This document shows positions 48,108 through 59,344 of a stretch of DNA of 64,000 bases, piece by piece; position 1 is the first letter of the stretch; each line of letters begins with the position of its first letter. The notes below the pieces were generated by a model that saw nothing but the letters and a program-made list of their open reading frames with translations, made no database searches and had not been told where the DNA came from. This DNA is from Mycobacterium sp. (lineage in GTDB: Bacteria; Actinomycetota; Actinomycetes; Mycobacteriales; Mycobacteriaceae), in the NCBI GenBank assembly GCA_011620645.1, contig WOYS01000015.1, forward strand, positions 1-64,000. The letters run 5' to 3'. The position numbers and the translations under genes are program-made.

Positions 48108-51100
48108 ATGTCCAGACGTTCGAAGGTGACCGTTCGCGGCCTTCTCGAGTCCAACGGTCGTATGGTCGTTTGCCACCCGGTGCTCACGATCGCCGCGTGG
48201 CTGGTCATTGCCGGTGCGCTGTTCGCGGCGCTCCCACCGCTCGCGGTGGTCGCCCAGCGCAACCCGCCAGACTTCGTGCCGAAGGACTCAGCGGTTGTCG
48301 TCGCCAACCAGCAAATGACCGACGCTTTCAGTCAGGGCGGCGACGACTCCGAGAACAACATGGGCAACCTGGTTGCCATCGTCTTGATCAACGAGAATGG
48401 CTTGACCGATCAGGATGAGGCGACCTATCGCGAACTGGTCAAAAACCTCAAGGCGTCCTCCGCGGTGTCGGGTATGCAGGATTTCGTCGAGATCCCCGAG
48501 CTACGGGCCGGCATGGTGAGTAAGGACAACAAAGCCTTCAACCTGCCGGTGGGCCTCAACGGTTCGATGGGAACCGGAGATGGTCAGGCGGCGTACCGGG
48601 AGGCAAAGCAGATCGTCGAGGAAACGGCGGCAGGTACGCCACTCGACACGGCCATTGTTGGCGCAGCGGCGACCATGGACGATGTCACCGACATCGCTTT
48701 GCGTGATCAGCTCATCATTGAAGTCTCCACCGTCCTCATGGTGTTGCTGATCCTGATCATCGTCTATCGCAACGTCGTCGCGATGGTCATGCCTCTGATC
48801 AGCATCGGCATCTCGCTCTCCGTTGCGCAGCAAGTGGTGGCCGGGCTCGGCCTGCTGGGCCTGGGCCTAGCCCCGCAGACGATCGTGCTGATAACCGCCA
48901 TGATGATCGGTGCGGGCGTCGACTATGCGGTGTTCTATTTCAGTCGGTATCAGGAGCACCTTCGCGAGGGGATGAGGTCCGACGACGCGATCATCGCGGC
49001 GATGGTCTCCATCGGCGAGGTGATCGCCGGTTCCGCGGGAACCGTGGCCATCACTTTTCTCGGGTTGTCCTTCGCCACACTCAGCGTGTTCTCCAGCGTC
49101 GGACCGGCGCTCGCGGCGACATTCGCCATCGGGTTCCTGGGCTCGATCACCCTGTTGCCCGCATTCATCGTGCTGGCCGGCCGGCGAGGCTGGGTCAAGC
49201 CCCGCAAGGACGTGACCGGCCGGATGTGGCGCAAGTCGGGCATCAACATCGTCCGCCGCCCCAAACTGAATCTTGCGGTCAGCCTGGTGATCCTCATCGC
49301 ATTGGCCAGCTGCAACTTCTTTATCGAGTTCAACTACGACGATCGGAGGAACCTCCCGGAGGATTCGGCCAGCAACCTCTCGTACGAACGAATGGATGCG
49401 CACTTCCCGATCAGTAACTCGTTGCAGCAATTCATCGTCATCCACTCGGACACACAGGATCTCCGGTCGCCGCGCGCGCTCGCCGATATGGAGCAGATGG
49501 CGTTCAGGGTGAGCCAGATCCCCAACATCGACGCAATTCGCGGTATTACGAGACCCAACGGGGAGATGCTGAGCGAAGCGCGTGCGACCCGCCAGGCCGG
49601 CGAGGTCGGCGACAAACTGGGGGAGGCCACCGAACTCATCGACGAGAACGACTCCCGACTGACCCAATTGTCCGAGGGTTCACGCACCCTCGCCGATGCG
49701 CTCGACCAGATCCGCGATCAAGTAGTGGGGTCCGCGGACGGGCTGCGGACGATTCTCGTCTCGCTGGCCGAGGCGCAGCAGGAATTCGGCGGTGCGGCGA
49801 CTCTACGCAGTATCGACGTCAATGCCCGCATGATCGACCTCCTGCGTGGCCTCGGTAGGTCAATGGGCGGCGGTCTGGAACAGGTTGTGCTGCACACCAT
49901 TTGGATGGGTCCCATGGTGTCGCTGCTAAAGTCCAGCCGGCTTTGTACCGTCGACCGGGCGTGTAATGCCGTACGCACCGATATGGGCAATATTGTTGCC
50001 GCTTACGACGACGGGACCGTTCAACAGCTCTATGAGCTGTCCAAGCAGATGGAGAACATCCAGGAGGGCGACAGCATGTCGCGTTCGGTGACCGGCTTCA
50101 CCGACAATGTCGAAAAAGCGCTGACGGCGGCCGAGGAGATCGGGCTCGACGATCCGGCTACCGTCGAACAGCGGATCGATGAACTGGTCGATGGCATGAA
50201 CAAGCTGGCCGATTCCAGCGCACTGCTGGCTGAGGGTGTGCAGGTTCTGGTGAATCAAACCCGCCAGATGGGCGGCGGGTTGAACCAGGCGTCTGACTTC
50301 CTGCTCGCGATGAAGCGCGATGCCGCCGACCCGTCGATGTCCGGGTTCTATATTCCGCCGCAGATCCTCACCCGGCCGGAGTTCGAGAAAGCAGCAAAGC
50401 TGTTCATATCTCCGGACGGGCACACCGCGCGCTACCTGGTACAGACGGCGTTGGACCCGTTGAGCACCGACGCCATGGATCAGGTCGACGCGATCATCGA
50501 TACCGCGGAGGACGCCAGACCGAATACGACGTTGGCAGACGCCGACATTGCGATGGTGGGCCTGAGCGCTGTCCAGAATGACGTGCGGGATTACTACAAC
50601 GCGGATTTCCGGTACATCGTTCTTGTCACGTTGATCGTGGTCTTCATTATTCTGGTGCTGCTGCTCAGGGCGATCGTGGCACCTATCTATCTGGTCGTAT
50701 CGGTCGTGCTGTCCTACGCATCGGCGATCGGGATCGCAGTCATCTTCTTCCAGTTCGTTCTGGGACAACCGATCTTCTGGAACATCCCGGGCATGACGTT
50801 CCTGGTGCTGGTGGCCGTCGGTGCCGACTACAACCTCTTGCTCATCTCCCGAATGAAGGAGGAGGCCCGCCGCGGCACCAGGGTTGCAGTGATCCGCACC
50901 ATCGGCGCCACGGGCGGGGTGATCACTTCCGCCGGCCTGATCTTCGCCGCATCGATGCTCGCGCTCGCCGTCAGCAGCATCGCGGCGATTGTTCAGACCG
51001 GATTCATCATCGGCGTTGGCCTGCTGCTCGATACGTTCATCGTGCGGACCATCACCGTACCGGCCATTACGGTGCTGCTCGGGGAGCGGAACTGGTGGCC

Positions 51101-51302
51101 CTCAGTGGTGCCAAATGAGCTACACACCAAGATCCCGTTTCTGAAGCCGCGCGCTGGCAGTGCCACGACGGGGTCCGAAGAGCTTACTGCGCCAATCGGT
51201 TTCGCAGTCGATGATGACCCTGCAGACGACGATACAGACGTCGACTATGGCGTTGCGGTCGCCACGGCGTCAATGGTCACCGAAGCATGGCGGAGTCGCT
51301 AG
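48108..51302 (+). CDS. MmpL-family RND lipid transporter
   Basis: A 1064-residue MmpL transporter from ATG 48108 (TTG 48099 is possible). It has two sets of membrane helices around two large outer loops. The proton-relay Asp-Tyr pairs lie in GAGVDYAVFYFSRYQE (about 270) and AVGADYNLLLISRMKEE (about 905). The second loop holds the usual ITRPNG stretch and a long coiled region. No mmpS partner precedes it. With ugd, the ABC exporter and the nearby PKS cluster it is the best candidate for exporting the lipid assembled at 24256-39427, as MmpL12-like proteins are thought to do for lipooligosaccharides. Substrate assignment is inference. Confidence 0.88.
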   Translation: MSRRSKVTVRGLLESNGRMVVCHPVLTIAAWLVIAGALFAALPPLAVVAQRNPPDFVPKDSAVVVANQQMTDAFSQGGDDSENNMGNLVAIVLINENGLTDQDEATYRELVKNLKASSAVSGMQDFVEIPELRAGMVSKDNKAFNLPVGLNGSMGTGDGQAAYREAKQIVEETAAGTPLDTAIVGAAATMDDVTDIALRDQLIIEVSTVLMVLLILIIVYRNVVAMVMPLISIGISLSVAQQVVAGLGLLGLGLAPQTIVLITAMMIGAGVDYAVFYFSRYQEHLREGMRSDDAIIAAMVSIGEVIAGSAGTVAITFLGLSFATLSVFSSVGPALAATFAIGFLGSITLLPAFIVLAGRRGWVKPRKDVTGRMWRKSGINIVRRPKLNLAVSLVILIALASCNFFIEFNYDDRRNLPEDSASNLSYERMDAHFPISNSLQQFIVIHSDTQDLRSPRALADMEQMAFRVSQIPNIDAIRGITRPNGEMLSEARATRQAGEVGDKLGEATELIDENDSRLTQLSEGSRTLADALDQIRDQVVGSADGLRTILVSLAEAQQEFGGAATLRSIDVNARMIDLLRGLGRSMGGGLEQVVLHTIWMGPMVSLLKSSRLCTVDRACNAVRTDMGNIVAAYDDGTVQQLYELSKQMENIQEGDSMSRSVTGFTDNVEKALTAAEEIGLDDPATVEQRIDELVDGMNKLADSSALLAEGVQVLVNQTRQMGGGLNQASDFLLAMKRDAADPSMSGFYIPPQILTRPEFEKAAKLFISPDGHTARYLVQTALDPLSTDAMDQVDAIIDTAEDARPNTTLADADIAMVGLSAVQNDVRDYYNADFRYIVLVTLIVVFIILVLLLRAIVAPIYLVVSVVLSYASAIGIAVIFFQFVLGQPIFWNIPGMTFLVLVAVGADYNLLLISRMKEEARRGTRVAVIRTIGATGGVITSAGLIFAASMLALAVSSIAAIVQTGFIIGVGLLLDTFIVRTITVPAITVLLGERNWWPSVVPNELHTKIPFLKPRAGSATTGSEELTAPIGFAVDDDPADDDTDVDYGVAVATASMVTEAWRSR

Positions 51303-51523
51303 CGGCCCGGTCGTCAGCTGCTGCAAGCGCGAGTTCGTCCCGCGACCGTCAGGACCATCGACCCCTCGTGAAAGCCGACGGAGGGGGCTGCGGCAGTCCT
51401 GACTGGACGCGTCGAAGAAGGTCCAATGTGCTGTACTTGGCGTCGACGCCCCAGCGTCGCCGGCAAGCCTGCCGTCGGTGGCGTGGGAGTCGACGTGCAC
51501 CCTAGAGCCTGGAGTTCAGTCAA

Positions 51524-52846
51524 ATGAAAATGAGCGTGATTGGGACGGGCTATCTGGGAGCCGTTCACGCCGCCTGCATGGCGCGGATCGGACACGAGGT
51601 CGTCGCATACGACACCGATGCGTCCAAGATCGCCCAGCTGGCGACCGGCACCTCGCCGTTCTATGAGCCGGGATTCGACGAGCTGCTCGCCGAGGTGCTC
51701 GGCACCGGTCGGCTCCGGTTCACCCAGTCTGTCGAAGAAGCGGTCTCCGGGGCATCGGTGCACTTCGTCTGCGTCGGAACTCCACAGTTGGCAGGTTCTG
51801 ATGCCGCGAACATCGAATATGTCGACAGCGCTTTCCGGTCGGTTGCCGCTAACGCCGATTGCGACGCGCTGATCATCGGAAAGTCGACCGTCCCGGTGGG
51901 TACCGCCCAGCGTCTCGCCGCCGAGGTGGCAGAGACATCGACACCGCACCGTCTCGAGGTCGCGTGGAATCCCGAATTCCTTCGGGAGGGCAAGGCGATC
52001 GAGGACACTCTGCGGCCCGACCGTCTGGTATTCGGCGTCACCTCGGAATACGCGGAGAAGACGCTGCAAGAGGTGTACGGCAGCATCATCGATTCCGGGA
52101 CTCCGTACCTGACCGCCGACCTTCCGACTTCCGAACTGGTGAAAGTTGCTGCTAACGCCTTCCTGGCAACCAAGATCTCGTTCATCAACGCGATGGCCGA
52201 GGTGTGCGAGATCGTCGACGCCGATGTGGTGATGCTCAGCCGGGCTCTGGGTTATGACGATCGTATCGGCAAGCGATTCCTCAACGCTGGCTTGGGCTTT
52301 GGCGGCGGGTGCCTGCCGAAGGACATCCGCGCCTTCAGCGCCAGGGCCGGCGAGCTGGGTGCCTCGGACGCGCTGCGGTTCCTGCACGAGGTCGACAAGA
52401 TCAATCTTCGGCGCCGGGAGAAGGCTGTGGCAGTGGCGCGCGCACTGGTCGGTGGGGACTTCCTGGGCAAGAGCATCGCCGTCCTGGGCGCCGCCTTCAA
52501 GCCCAACAGCGATGACGTCCGTGATTCGCCGGCATTGAATGTCGCTGCCTCAATGCACTTGAAGGGTGCCGACGTGCGCGTCCACGATCCGAAGGCGATC
52601 GAGAATGCCAAGGCGCGGTTCCCGACCCTCGGTTACTTCGACACCGCCCAGGACGCGTGCCGCAACGCCGACCTGATCGTGTTGGCAACGGAATGGGACG
52701 AGTACTGCAATATCGATCCGGTGTCCTTCCGGTCGGTGGTCAAGCAGCCGCGCCTGCTCGACACCCGCAACGCGATCGACCGTGAATACTGGTCCGGTGC
52801 CGGTTGGCAGGTGTACAGCCTCGGCAGGAGCGGACCGAACGTCTGA
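51524..52846 (+). CDS. udgA: UDP-glucose 6-dehydrogenase
   Basis: A 440-residue UDP-glucose/GDP-mannose dehydrogenase. The NAD site is VIGTGYLGAVHAACMA. GKSTVPVGTAQRLA and WNPEFLREGKAI follow, then the catalytic cysteine in GFGGGCLPKDIRAF. The C-terminal UDP-binding domain includes FKPNSDDVRDSPAL. It oxidises UDP-glucose to UDP-glucuronate in two NAD-dependent steps. Its position between mmpL and an ABC exporter suggests that it makes an acidic sugar donor for a surface glycolipid, though it could serve other paths. Confidence 0.92.
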   Translation: MKMSVIGTGYLGAVHAACMARIGHEVVAYDTDASKIAQLATGTSPFYEPGFDELLAEVLGTGRLRFTQSVEEAVSGASVHFVCVGTPQLAGSDAANIEYVDSAFRSVAANADCDALIIGKSTVPVGTAQRLAAEVAETSTPHRLEVAWNPEFLREGKAIEDTLRPDRLVFGVTSEYAEKTLQEVYGSIIDSGTPYLTADLPTSELVKVAANAFLATKISFINAMAEVCEIVDADVVMLSRALGYDDRIGKRFLNAGLGFGGGCLPKDIRAFSARAGELGASDALRFLHEVDKINLRRREKAVAVARALVGGDFLGKSIAVLGAAFKPNSDDVRDSPALNVAASMHLKGADVRVHDPKAIENAKARFPTLGYFDTAQDACRNADLIVLATEWDEYCNIDPVSFRSVVKQPRLLDTRNAIDREYWSGAGWQVYSLGRSGPNV

Positions 52847-52939
52847 TCCGGGATTGTCCAGACGTTTCTGCTGTCGAGGAGGGCTGACCAATGACGGGGC
52901 CGACGATTGACGGCATCATTCCCGGTAAGGCATGGCGGC

Positions 52940-53734
52940 TCAGCCGTCGAGCTTGCCGCCCTCTACCGCGGCCCGGTACCCCCGAACCGTGGCCGGCACG
53001 AAGATCGCTGCGAGCACCACCGCCCACAGCAGTGTCAGCAGGATCGGTTGCCAGACATCGCCGCCCGAGGACAGCGCCCGCATGGCCGCCGCCGGAGGCG
53101 CGATCGGCTGGTACTCGGCCAGCGGGCGTAGCAGCGCCGGAATCCTCTCGAGGGGGATGAGCGTCGCAAAGGCGAGGCCCATGCACCCGCTATGCGTCCA
53201 GGTGAGGATGATCCGGCCCTGCGGCCGCAAGGCGAGCGTGATCACGATGGTCGCGAAGATGACGACGGTGAAGACCGGGATGAGCAGATAAACGATGAGG
53301 CCTGTCCAGCCACCCGTGAACCGGAAACCCATCGCGTATGCGGTCGCCACCACGAAGGCAGTTCCGGCGAACGTGCGCACCGCCTCGGCCAGTAGTGCAC
53401 CGGTCAGCGGAGCGGTCCGGCGCACCGGCATGATCCACAGCCGGGTGAGCAGACCGCTGTCCCGGTCGTAGGGCAGCGCGAGGCCGGCGCCCAGCGCCGC
53501 TGACATGGCGCCGGCAAGCGCGCACACTGGGATCAGCAGATCCAACCCACTGCTGCCGGTGAGCCGAACCATCGACTTGCCGACCAGCAAGCCGTAGATG
53601 ACCAGCAGTCCCGTCGGGAAGAGCAGTGCCTGCAACGGAACCATGGGATACCGGCGCCACTGGGTGAAAAGCCGGCCCGCGAAGATCCAACTCTCCATCA
53701 GCAGCGTTTGTTGGTGCTGTGCGCTCGTGGTCAT
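52940..53734 (-). CDS. ABC-2 type permease (DrrC-like)
   Basis: A 264-residue ABC-2 permease with about six membrane helices (FPTGLLVIYGLLVGKSMVRL, LIPVCALAGAMSAALGAGLA, WTGLIVYLLIPVFTVVIFAT). The start is the ATG at 53734, overlapping the stop of the permease gene upstream. The conserved C-terminal ARG-like segment with LLRPLAEYQPIAPPAAAMRA is typical of daunorubicin-type DrrB/DrrC subunits. Together with the next two genes it makes a complete exporter. Confidence 0.88.
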   Translation of the reverse strand: MTTSAQHQQTLLMESWIFAGRLFTQWRRYPMVPLQALLFPTGLLVIYGLLVGKSMVRLTGSSGLDLLIPVCALAGAMSAALGAGLALPYDRDSGLLTRLWIMPVRRTAPLTGALLAEAVRTFAGTAFVVATAYAMGFRFTGGWTGLIVYLLIPVFTVVIFATIVITLALRPQGRIILTWTHSGCMGLAFATLIPLERIPALLRPLAEYQPIAPPAAAMRALSSGGDVWQPILLTLLWAVVLAAIFVPATVRGYRAAVEGGKLDG

Positions 53735-54468
53735 GACCGCCGTCCCTGAAGTCGCACGGCGATGGTGCCGAAGACGATCAACAGTCCGAAGCACCACGCC
53801 AGGCTGGCGTAGAGATTGCCCGTCACGACATGGCCGCTGGTGAATCCGCGCAGCGTTTCGGTGATCTGTGAAATCGGTTGATGCTGCACGAACGGATGCA
53901 GCCACGACGGAAAGGCGTCGAGCGGCGCGAGTCCGGTCGACAAAAGCACGAACAGCAACTGTGGAACCAGCAGAAGCTGGCTGGCCACCTCGGTCCGTCC
54001 GGCTTTGCTGCCGGTTGCATCCGCACCGAACGACAGTGCCAACGTGAGGGCGAGCGACATCACGATAAAGGCTGCGACATAGCCGATTCCGGCGTCCAGC
54101 CGGAACCCGAAGGCGTAGGCGGCCAGGATCGGCGCGATTACCGCCAGCACGCCACGGATCAGGGAGTAGGACATCCGGGCCATCAGCGGTGCGTAGGGCG
54201 AGATGGGTAGCGTGCGCATCCGGGAGCCCAGCCCGCTGACCTTTTCCCAGGCCGCCCGATCGGTGGTGGTGAGCGCGCCGAACAGCATCCCCTGAACGAC
54301 TATCGCGGGCAGGACGTATTGCGCGTAACTCATATCGCTGATGACGATGACATCGCGCAGCATGAACGTCAGGCCGGTCAGGCCGACGACCGGCACGAGG
54401 ACGGCGAACACGAGATCGATCCGATCCTTGCGCAGGATGTGGGCAGTCAGCAGTGCAACCGCCGTCAC
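53731..54468 (-). CDS. ABC-2 type permease (DrrB-like)
   Basis: A 245-residue ABC-2 permease with six predicted helices. LVFAVLVPVVGLTGLTFML, YVLPAIVVQGMLFGALTT and the amphipathic PISPYAPLMARM are typical. HPFVQHQPISQITETLRGF matches the corresponding end of its partner permease, so the two arose by duplication. It overlaps both neighbours by four bases, giving a strict operon order ATPase-permease-permease. Confidence 0.88.
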   Translation of the reverse strand: MTAVALLTAHILRKDRIDLVFAVLVPVVGLTGLTFMLRDVIVISDMSYAQYVLPAIVVQGMLFGALTTTDRAAWEKVSGLGSRMRTLPISPYAPLMARMSYSLIRGVLAVIAPILAAYAFGFRLDAGIGYVAAFIVMSLALTLALSFGADATGSKAGRTEVASQLLLVPQLLFVLLSTGLAPLDAFPSWLHPFVQHQPISQITETLRGFTSGHVVTGNLYASLAWCFGLLIVFGTIAVRLQGRRS

Positions 54469-55397
54469 TTCGAGGTGACCGGGCTGGTGAGGTGCAGGAA
54501 CACCTCGTCGAGGGACGGCCTGCGCAGTGAGATGTCGATGAGTTCGACGCCGATATCGTCCATCCGGCGAAATACCTCGGTCAGCGTGGCAACGCCGTTG
54601 GATGCGGGCACAGCCACCGTCGTGGCATCCGTGTCTACCTCGACCTCGTCGAAGTCGGCGAGCGCCGCGGCGACCTTCGGCAGATCGTCCGGATTCAGCG
54701 GCGTCATCTCGCAGTAGCTGGAACCGGTCTGGCGCTTGAGCTCATCGGCGGTGCCCTTGGCGACGATCTCTCCGGCATTGAGGATGACGATCGAATCGCT
54801 GAGGATATCCGCCTCCTCCAGATACTGGGTCGTCAGCAGCACCGTGATGTCCTGAGCCTTCAACGAGGACACCAGGTTCCAGACATCGCGGCGGCTCCGG
54901 GGATCGAGACCGGTCGTCGGCTCGTCGAGGAACAGCACCTTGGGCAGGACCACCAGGGAAATCGCGATGTCGATGCGCCGCCGCATACCGCCGGAGTAGC
55001 CGATGACCTGGCGGTCGGCCGCGTGTCCCATGTCGAACTGGGTGATCAGTTCCCCCGCGCGGGCGCGTGCGTCGGCGCGGCGCAGACCGCGCAGGCGGCC
55101 GAACAGCACGAGATTTTCCCGACCGGTCAGTCGAGGATCCAGGGCGGCATCCTGGCCGGTGACGCCGATGTTGCGGCGCACCTGCGCGGGTTCGCGGGCG
55201 ACGTCGTATCCCGCGACGATCGCCTCGCCCGAACTCGGCGTGAGCAACGTCGACAGGATCTTGACCGTCGTCGTCTTGCCGGCCCCGTTGTGCCCCAGCA
55301 ACGCGCAGACCGATCCGGTGGGAACCGAAAAGCTCACGTCACGCAGGGCGGGAACGCCACCGCCGAATGTCTTGGCGACATTGTTGAGCTCGATCAC
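54465..55397 (-). CDS. ABC exporter ATPase (DrrA-like)
   Basis: About 310 residues from GTG 55397; the open frame extends upstream to 55526, but the conserved domain begins at IELNNVAKTFGG. Walker A is LLGHNGAGKTTTVK, the signature is YSGGMRRRIDIA, and Walker B is VLFLDEPTTGLD. The C-terminal extension is found in DrrA-type ATPases. With two permeases it forms a daunorubicin/lipid-type exporter similar to DrrABC of phthiocerol dimycocerosate loci. Here it could assist glycolipid transport with MmpL. It is divergent from dnaE1. Confidence 0.92.
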   Translation of the reverse strand: MIELNNVAKTFGGGVPALRDVSFSVPTGSVCALLGHNGAGKTTTVKILSTLLTPSSGEAIVAGYDVAREPAQVRRNIGVTGQDAALDPRLTGRENLVLFGRLRGLRRADARARAGELITQFDMGHAADRQVIGYSGGMRRRIDIAISLVVLPKVLFLDEPTTGLDPRSRRDVWNLVSSLKAQDITVLLTTQYLEEADILSDSIVILNAGEIVAKGTADELKRQTGSSYCEMTPLNPDDLPKVAAALADFDEVEVDTDATTVAVPASNGVATLTEVFRRMDDIGVELIDISLRRPSLDEVFLHLTSPVTSK

Positions 55398-55546
55398 GAA
55401 GTCATACGATACAGCCGTCACCGGTTGCGTGAGGCCTACCGTCGCGGGCTCAGGCCGGTCTCGGAGTGGCGCCCCACGCCAGGTGAGCGGACACGTCGCG
55501 CGACATGCCCGGAACTGTCGGACCACAGCAATAGACTGGTCACCCT

Positions 55547-58500
55547 ATGAGCGCTTCGTTTGTGCACCTGCATAACCACACCGAGTACTCGATGCTGGAC
55601 GGTGCCGCGAAGGTCAAACCGATGGTCGTCGAGGCCCAGCGCCTGGAGATGCCCGCGATCGGCATGACCGACCACGGAAACATGTTCGGCGCCAGCGAGT
55701 TCTACAACGTCGCCACCGATGCCGGGATCAAACCGATCATCGGCATCGAGGCGTACATCGCGCCCGCCTCGCGTTTCGACACCAAGCGCGTGCTGTGGGG
55801 TGACCGAAGCCAGAAGGGCGATGACGTCTCGGGTAGCGGCGCCTACACCCACATGACGATGGTCGCCGAGAACGCAACCGGGCTGCGCAACCTGTTCAAG
55901 CTGTCGTCGATGGCCTCGTTCGAAGGACAGCTGGGCAAATGGTCCCGGATGGACGCCGAGCTGATCGCCGAGCACGCGGAGGGCATCATCGCGACGACGG
56001 GCTGCCCGTCCGGCGAGGTGCAGATCAGGCTGCGGCTGGGCCACGTCGATGAAGCGCTGGCTGCGGCTGCCAAGTGGCAGGACATCTTCGGCAAGGAGAA
56101 CTTCTTCCTTGAGCTGATGGATCACGGGATCGAGATCGAGCGCCGTGTCCGCGACGGATTGCTGGAGCTGGGTCGCAAGCTCGGTATCCCGCCGCTTGCC
56201 ACCAACGACTGCCACTATGTGACCCGCGAGGCCTCGCACGCCCATGAGGCGCTGCTGTGCGTGCAGACCGGCAAGACGCTGTCCGACCCCGCCCGGTTCA
56301 AGTTCGACGGTGACGGCTACTACCTCAAATCGGCCGCAGAGATGCGCGCGCTGTGGGACACCCAGGTGCCGGGGGCGTGCGATTCGACTCTGCTGATCGG
56401 CGAGCGGGTGCAGTCCTACGCCGATGTGTGGGCCCCGCGTGACCGGATGCCGGTCTTCCCGGTGCCCGACGGCCACGACCAGGGAACGTGGCTGCGTCAC
56501 GAGGTCGAGGAGGGCCTCAAGCGCCGCTTCCCCGGCGGCGCGACGCAGGATTATCACGATCGCGCCGACTACGAGATCAAGGTCATCTGCGACAAGGGCT
56601 TCCCGGCCTACTTCCTGATCGTCGCCGACCTGATCAACTACGCCAGGTCGGTGAACATCCGGGTGGGCCCGGGGCGCGGTTCGGCTGCCGGCTCGCTGGT
56701 GGCCTACGCCATGGGCATCACCAATATCGATCCGATACCGCACGGGTTGCTGTTCGAGCGTTTCCTGAACCCGGAGCGTCCGTCGGCCCCCGATATCGAT
56801 ATCGACTTCGACGACCGTCGCCGCGGGGAGATGGTCCGCTATGCCTCCGACAAATGGGGCAGCGACCGGGTGGCCCAGGTCATCACTTTCGGCACCATCA
56901 AGACCAAGGCCGCGCTGAAGGACTCGGCCCGGGTGAACTACGGCCAGCCCGGCTTCGCCATCGCCGACCGGATCACCAAGGCGCTGCCGCCGCCGATCAT
57001 GGCCAAGGACATCTCGCTGTCGGGTATCACCGACCCCAAGCACGAGCGGTACAAGGAAGCCGCGGAGGTACGCGGGCTTATCGATACCGATCCTGATGTG
57101 CGCACCATCTACGAGACCGCCCGCGGCCTGGAGGGCCTGGTCCGCAACGCGGGCGTGCATGCCTGCGCGGTGATCATGAGCTCCGAGCCGCTGGTCGATG
57201 CGATCCCGCTGTGGAAGCGGCCGCAGGACGGCGCGGTCATCACCGGGTGGGACTACCCCTCCTGTGAGGCCATCGGGCTGCTCAAGATGGACTTCCTGGG
57301 TCTGCGCAACCTCACCGTCATCGGTGATGCGCTGGAGAACATCAAGGCCAATCGCGGTATCGACCTGGACATGGATCACCTGCCGCTGGAGGATCCGGCG
57401 ACCTATGAGCTGCTGTCCCGCGGGGACACACTGGGGGTGTTCCAGCTCGACGGCGGGCCCATGCGTGATTTGCTGCGCCGGATGCAGCCCACCGGATTCA
57501 ACGACATCGTCGCAGTGCTGGCGCTGTATCGGCCCGGCCCGATGGGCATGAACGCGCACAACGACTATGCCGACCGTAAGAACGGCCGTCAGGCGATCAA
57601 ACCGATCCACCCGGAGCTGGAAGAGCCGCTCAAGGAGATCCTCGCCGAGACCTACGGTCTGATCGTCTACCAAGAGCAGATCATGTTCATCGCGCAGAAG
57701 GTCGCCGGCTACTCGATGGGTAAGGCCGATGCGCTGCGAAAAGCCATGGGCAAGAAGAAACTCGAGGTGCTCGAGGCCGAGTACAAGGGCTTCAAGGAGG
57801 GGATGACAGCCAGCGGTTTCTCCGAGGCCGCGGTCAAAGCCCTGTGGGACACCATTCTTCCGTTCGCCGGATACGCGTTCAACAAGTCACATGCCGCCGG
57901 CTACGGGCTGGTGTCGTTCTGGACCGCGTATCTCAAGGCCAACTATCAGGCCGAGTACATGGCCGGTCTGCTGACCTCGGTCGGCGATGACAAGGACAAG
58001 GCCGCGATATATCTGTCGGACTGCCGCCGGCTGGGAATCACGGTGCTGCCACCGGATGTCAACGAATCGGTACACAACTTCGCCTCGGTCGGCCAGGACA
58101 TCCGTTACGGCCTCGGTGGTGTGCGCAATGTCGGCGGCAACGTCGTGCAATCGATCATCAATGCGCGCAATGAGAAGGGCAAGTATACCGACTTCTCCGA
58201 CTACCTCAACAAGATCGACATCGGCGCCTGCAACAAGAAGGTGACGGAATCTCTGGTCAAGGCCGGGGCCTTCGACTCACTGGGTCACCCCCGTAAGGCC
58301 CTGTTCCTGGTGCATGCCGACGCGGTGGACGCGGTGCTCGGCACCAAGAAGGCCGAGGCGATCGGCCAGTTCGATCTGTTCGGAGGAGGAGACGCCGATT
58401 CCGGGATCGAGTCGGTCTTCGCCATCCCGGTGCCCGAGGGGGAGTGGGAGGACAAGCACAAGCTGGCACTCGAGCGGGAGATGTTGGGGCTCTATGTGTC

Positions 58501-59083
58501 CGGGCATCCGCTCGACGGGGTGGCGCATCTGCTGTCGGCTCAGGTCGACACCCAGATCCCGGCGATCCTCGAGGGGGGCATCGCCAACGACACCCAGGTG
58601 CGCATCGGCGGCATACTGGCCTCGGTCAACCGCCGTGTGAACAAGAACGGTTTGCCCTGGGCGTCAGCGCAATTGGAGGATCTCACCGGTGGTATCGAAG
58701 TGTTGTTCTTCCCGCAGACCTATTCGGCGTTCGGCGCCGATATCGCCGACGATGCGGTGGTACTGGTCAGCGCCAAGGTGGCCATTCGTGACGACCGGAT
58801 CTCGTTGATTGCCAATGATCTTGTGGTGCCGGACTTCTCGAATGCCCAGGGTGACCGCCCAGTGGCGGTCAGCCTGCCCACCCGGCATTGCACGGTGGAC
58901 AAGGTGACCGCGCTCAAGCAGGTACTGGCCCGCCATCCCGGTACCTCACAGGTCCATCTGCGACTGATCAGCGGTGAACGCATCACCACTCTTGAGCTCG
59001 ATCAGTCACTGCGGGTGACGCCGTCCTCGGCGCTGATGGGCGACTTGAAGGCACTGCTCGGCCCCAGCTGCCTGGGCGGCTGA
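55547..59083 (+). CDS. dnaE1: DNA polymerase III alpha subunit
   Basis: A 1178-residue replicative polymerase. The N-terminal PHP domain ([27 protein letters not shown]) is the 3'-5' proofreading exonuclease in mycobacterial DnaE1. The palm has [20 protein letters not shown] and [15 protein letters not shown] (about 410-425), followed by the fingers and the beta-clamp motif region. An OB domain ([18 protein letters not shown]) closes the chain. It is the main chromosomal replicase and essential. No gene overlaps it. Confidence 0.97.
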   Translation: MSASFVHLHNHTEYSMLDGAAKVKPMVVEAQRLEMPAIGMTDHGNMFGASEFYNVATDAGIKPIIGIEAYIAPASRFDTKRVLWGDRSQKGDDVSGSGAYTHMTMVAENATGLRNLFKLSSMASFEGQLGKWSRMDAELIAEHAEGIIATTGCPSGEVQIRLRLGHVDEALAAAAKWQDIFGKENFFLELMDHGIEIERRVRDGLLELGRKLGIPPLATNDCHYVTREASHAHEALLCVQTGKTLSDPARFKFDGDGYYLKSAAEMRALWDTQVPGACDSTLLIGERVQSYADVWAPRDRMPVFPVPDGHDQGTWLRHEVEEGLKRRFPGGATQDYHDRADYEIKVICDKGFPAYFLIVADLINYARSVNIRVGPGRGSAAGSLVAYAMGITNIDPIPHGLLFERFLNPERPSAPDIDIDFDDRRRGEMVRYASDKWGSDRVAQVITFGTIKTKAALKDSARVNYGQPGFAIADRITKALPPPIMAKDISLSGITDPKHERYKEAAEVRGLIDTDPDVRTIYETARGLEGLVRNAGVHACAVIMSSEPLVDAIPLWKRPQDGAVITGWDYPSCEAIGLLKMDFLGLRNLTVIGDALENIKANRGIDLDMDHLPLEDPATYELLSRGDTLGVFQLDGGPMRDLLRRMQPTGFNDIVAVLALYRPGPMGMNAHNDYADRKNGRQAIKPIHPELEEPLKEILAETYGLIVYQEQIMFIAQKVAGYSMGKADALRKAMGKKKLEVLEAEYKGFKEGMTASGFSEAAVKALWDTILPFAGYAFNKSHAAGYGLVSFWTAYLKANYQAEYMAGLLTSVGDDKDKAAIYLSDCRRLGITVLPPDVNESVHNFASVGQDIRYGLGGVRNVGGNVVQSIINARNEKGKYTDFSDYLNKIDIGACNKKVTESLVKAGAFDSLGHPRKALFLVHADAVDAVLGTKKAEAIGQFDLFGGGDADSGIESVFAIPVPEGEWEDKHKLALEREMLGLYVSGHPLDGVAHLLSAQVDTQIPAILEGGIANDTQVRIGGILASVNRRVNKNGLPWASAQLEDLTGGIEVLFFPQTYSAFGADIADDAVVLVSAKVAIRDDRISLIANDLVVPDFSNAQGDRPVAVSLPTRHCTVDKVTALKQVLARHPGTSQVHLRLISGERITTLELDQSLRVTPSSALMGDLKALLGPSCLGG

Positions 59084-59152
59084 GCGCTCGAGGTGTTGCT
59101 TGATCAGGCACCGGGTGCGACACGGATTTTCGTGGCTGGGGGCTAACTCGGG

Positions 59153-59344
59153 CTAACTCCGGTTGGATAGGCCGCCGGCCAGCCACACCGCGGTCGCCGC
59201 TGCGGCGGCGGTGAGGATGGCCGGACCTGCGCTGGCAGTGACGACACCGACCACGACAAGCGCGAGCGCGCCGACAATCAGCGCGAGCAGCTTGTACATC
59301 GGCCAGGGAACCCCGGCGACGCTGATTTCGTTATGCGTGGTCAC
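59153..59344 (-). CDS. Small two-helix membrane protein
   Basis: A 63-residue protein with two hydrophobic helices (YKLLALIVGALALVVVGVV and PAILTAAAAATAVWLAGGL) and a short polar N-terminus. High G/C third-position use and a good ATG at 59344 support coding. Function is unknown. It lies between dnaE1 and ilvA on the opposite strand to both. Confidence 0.6.
   Translation of the reverse strand: MTTHNEISVAGVPWPMYKLLALIVGALALVVVGVVTASAGPAILTAAAAATAVWLAGGLSNRS

Noticed and set aside
55436..57673. Open frame of 745 codons antisense to dnaE1
   Set aside because: The + strand encodes the PHP and palm domains of DnaE1 over the same bases. The antisense product is a low-complexity shadow.
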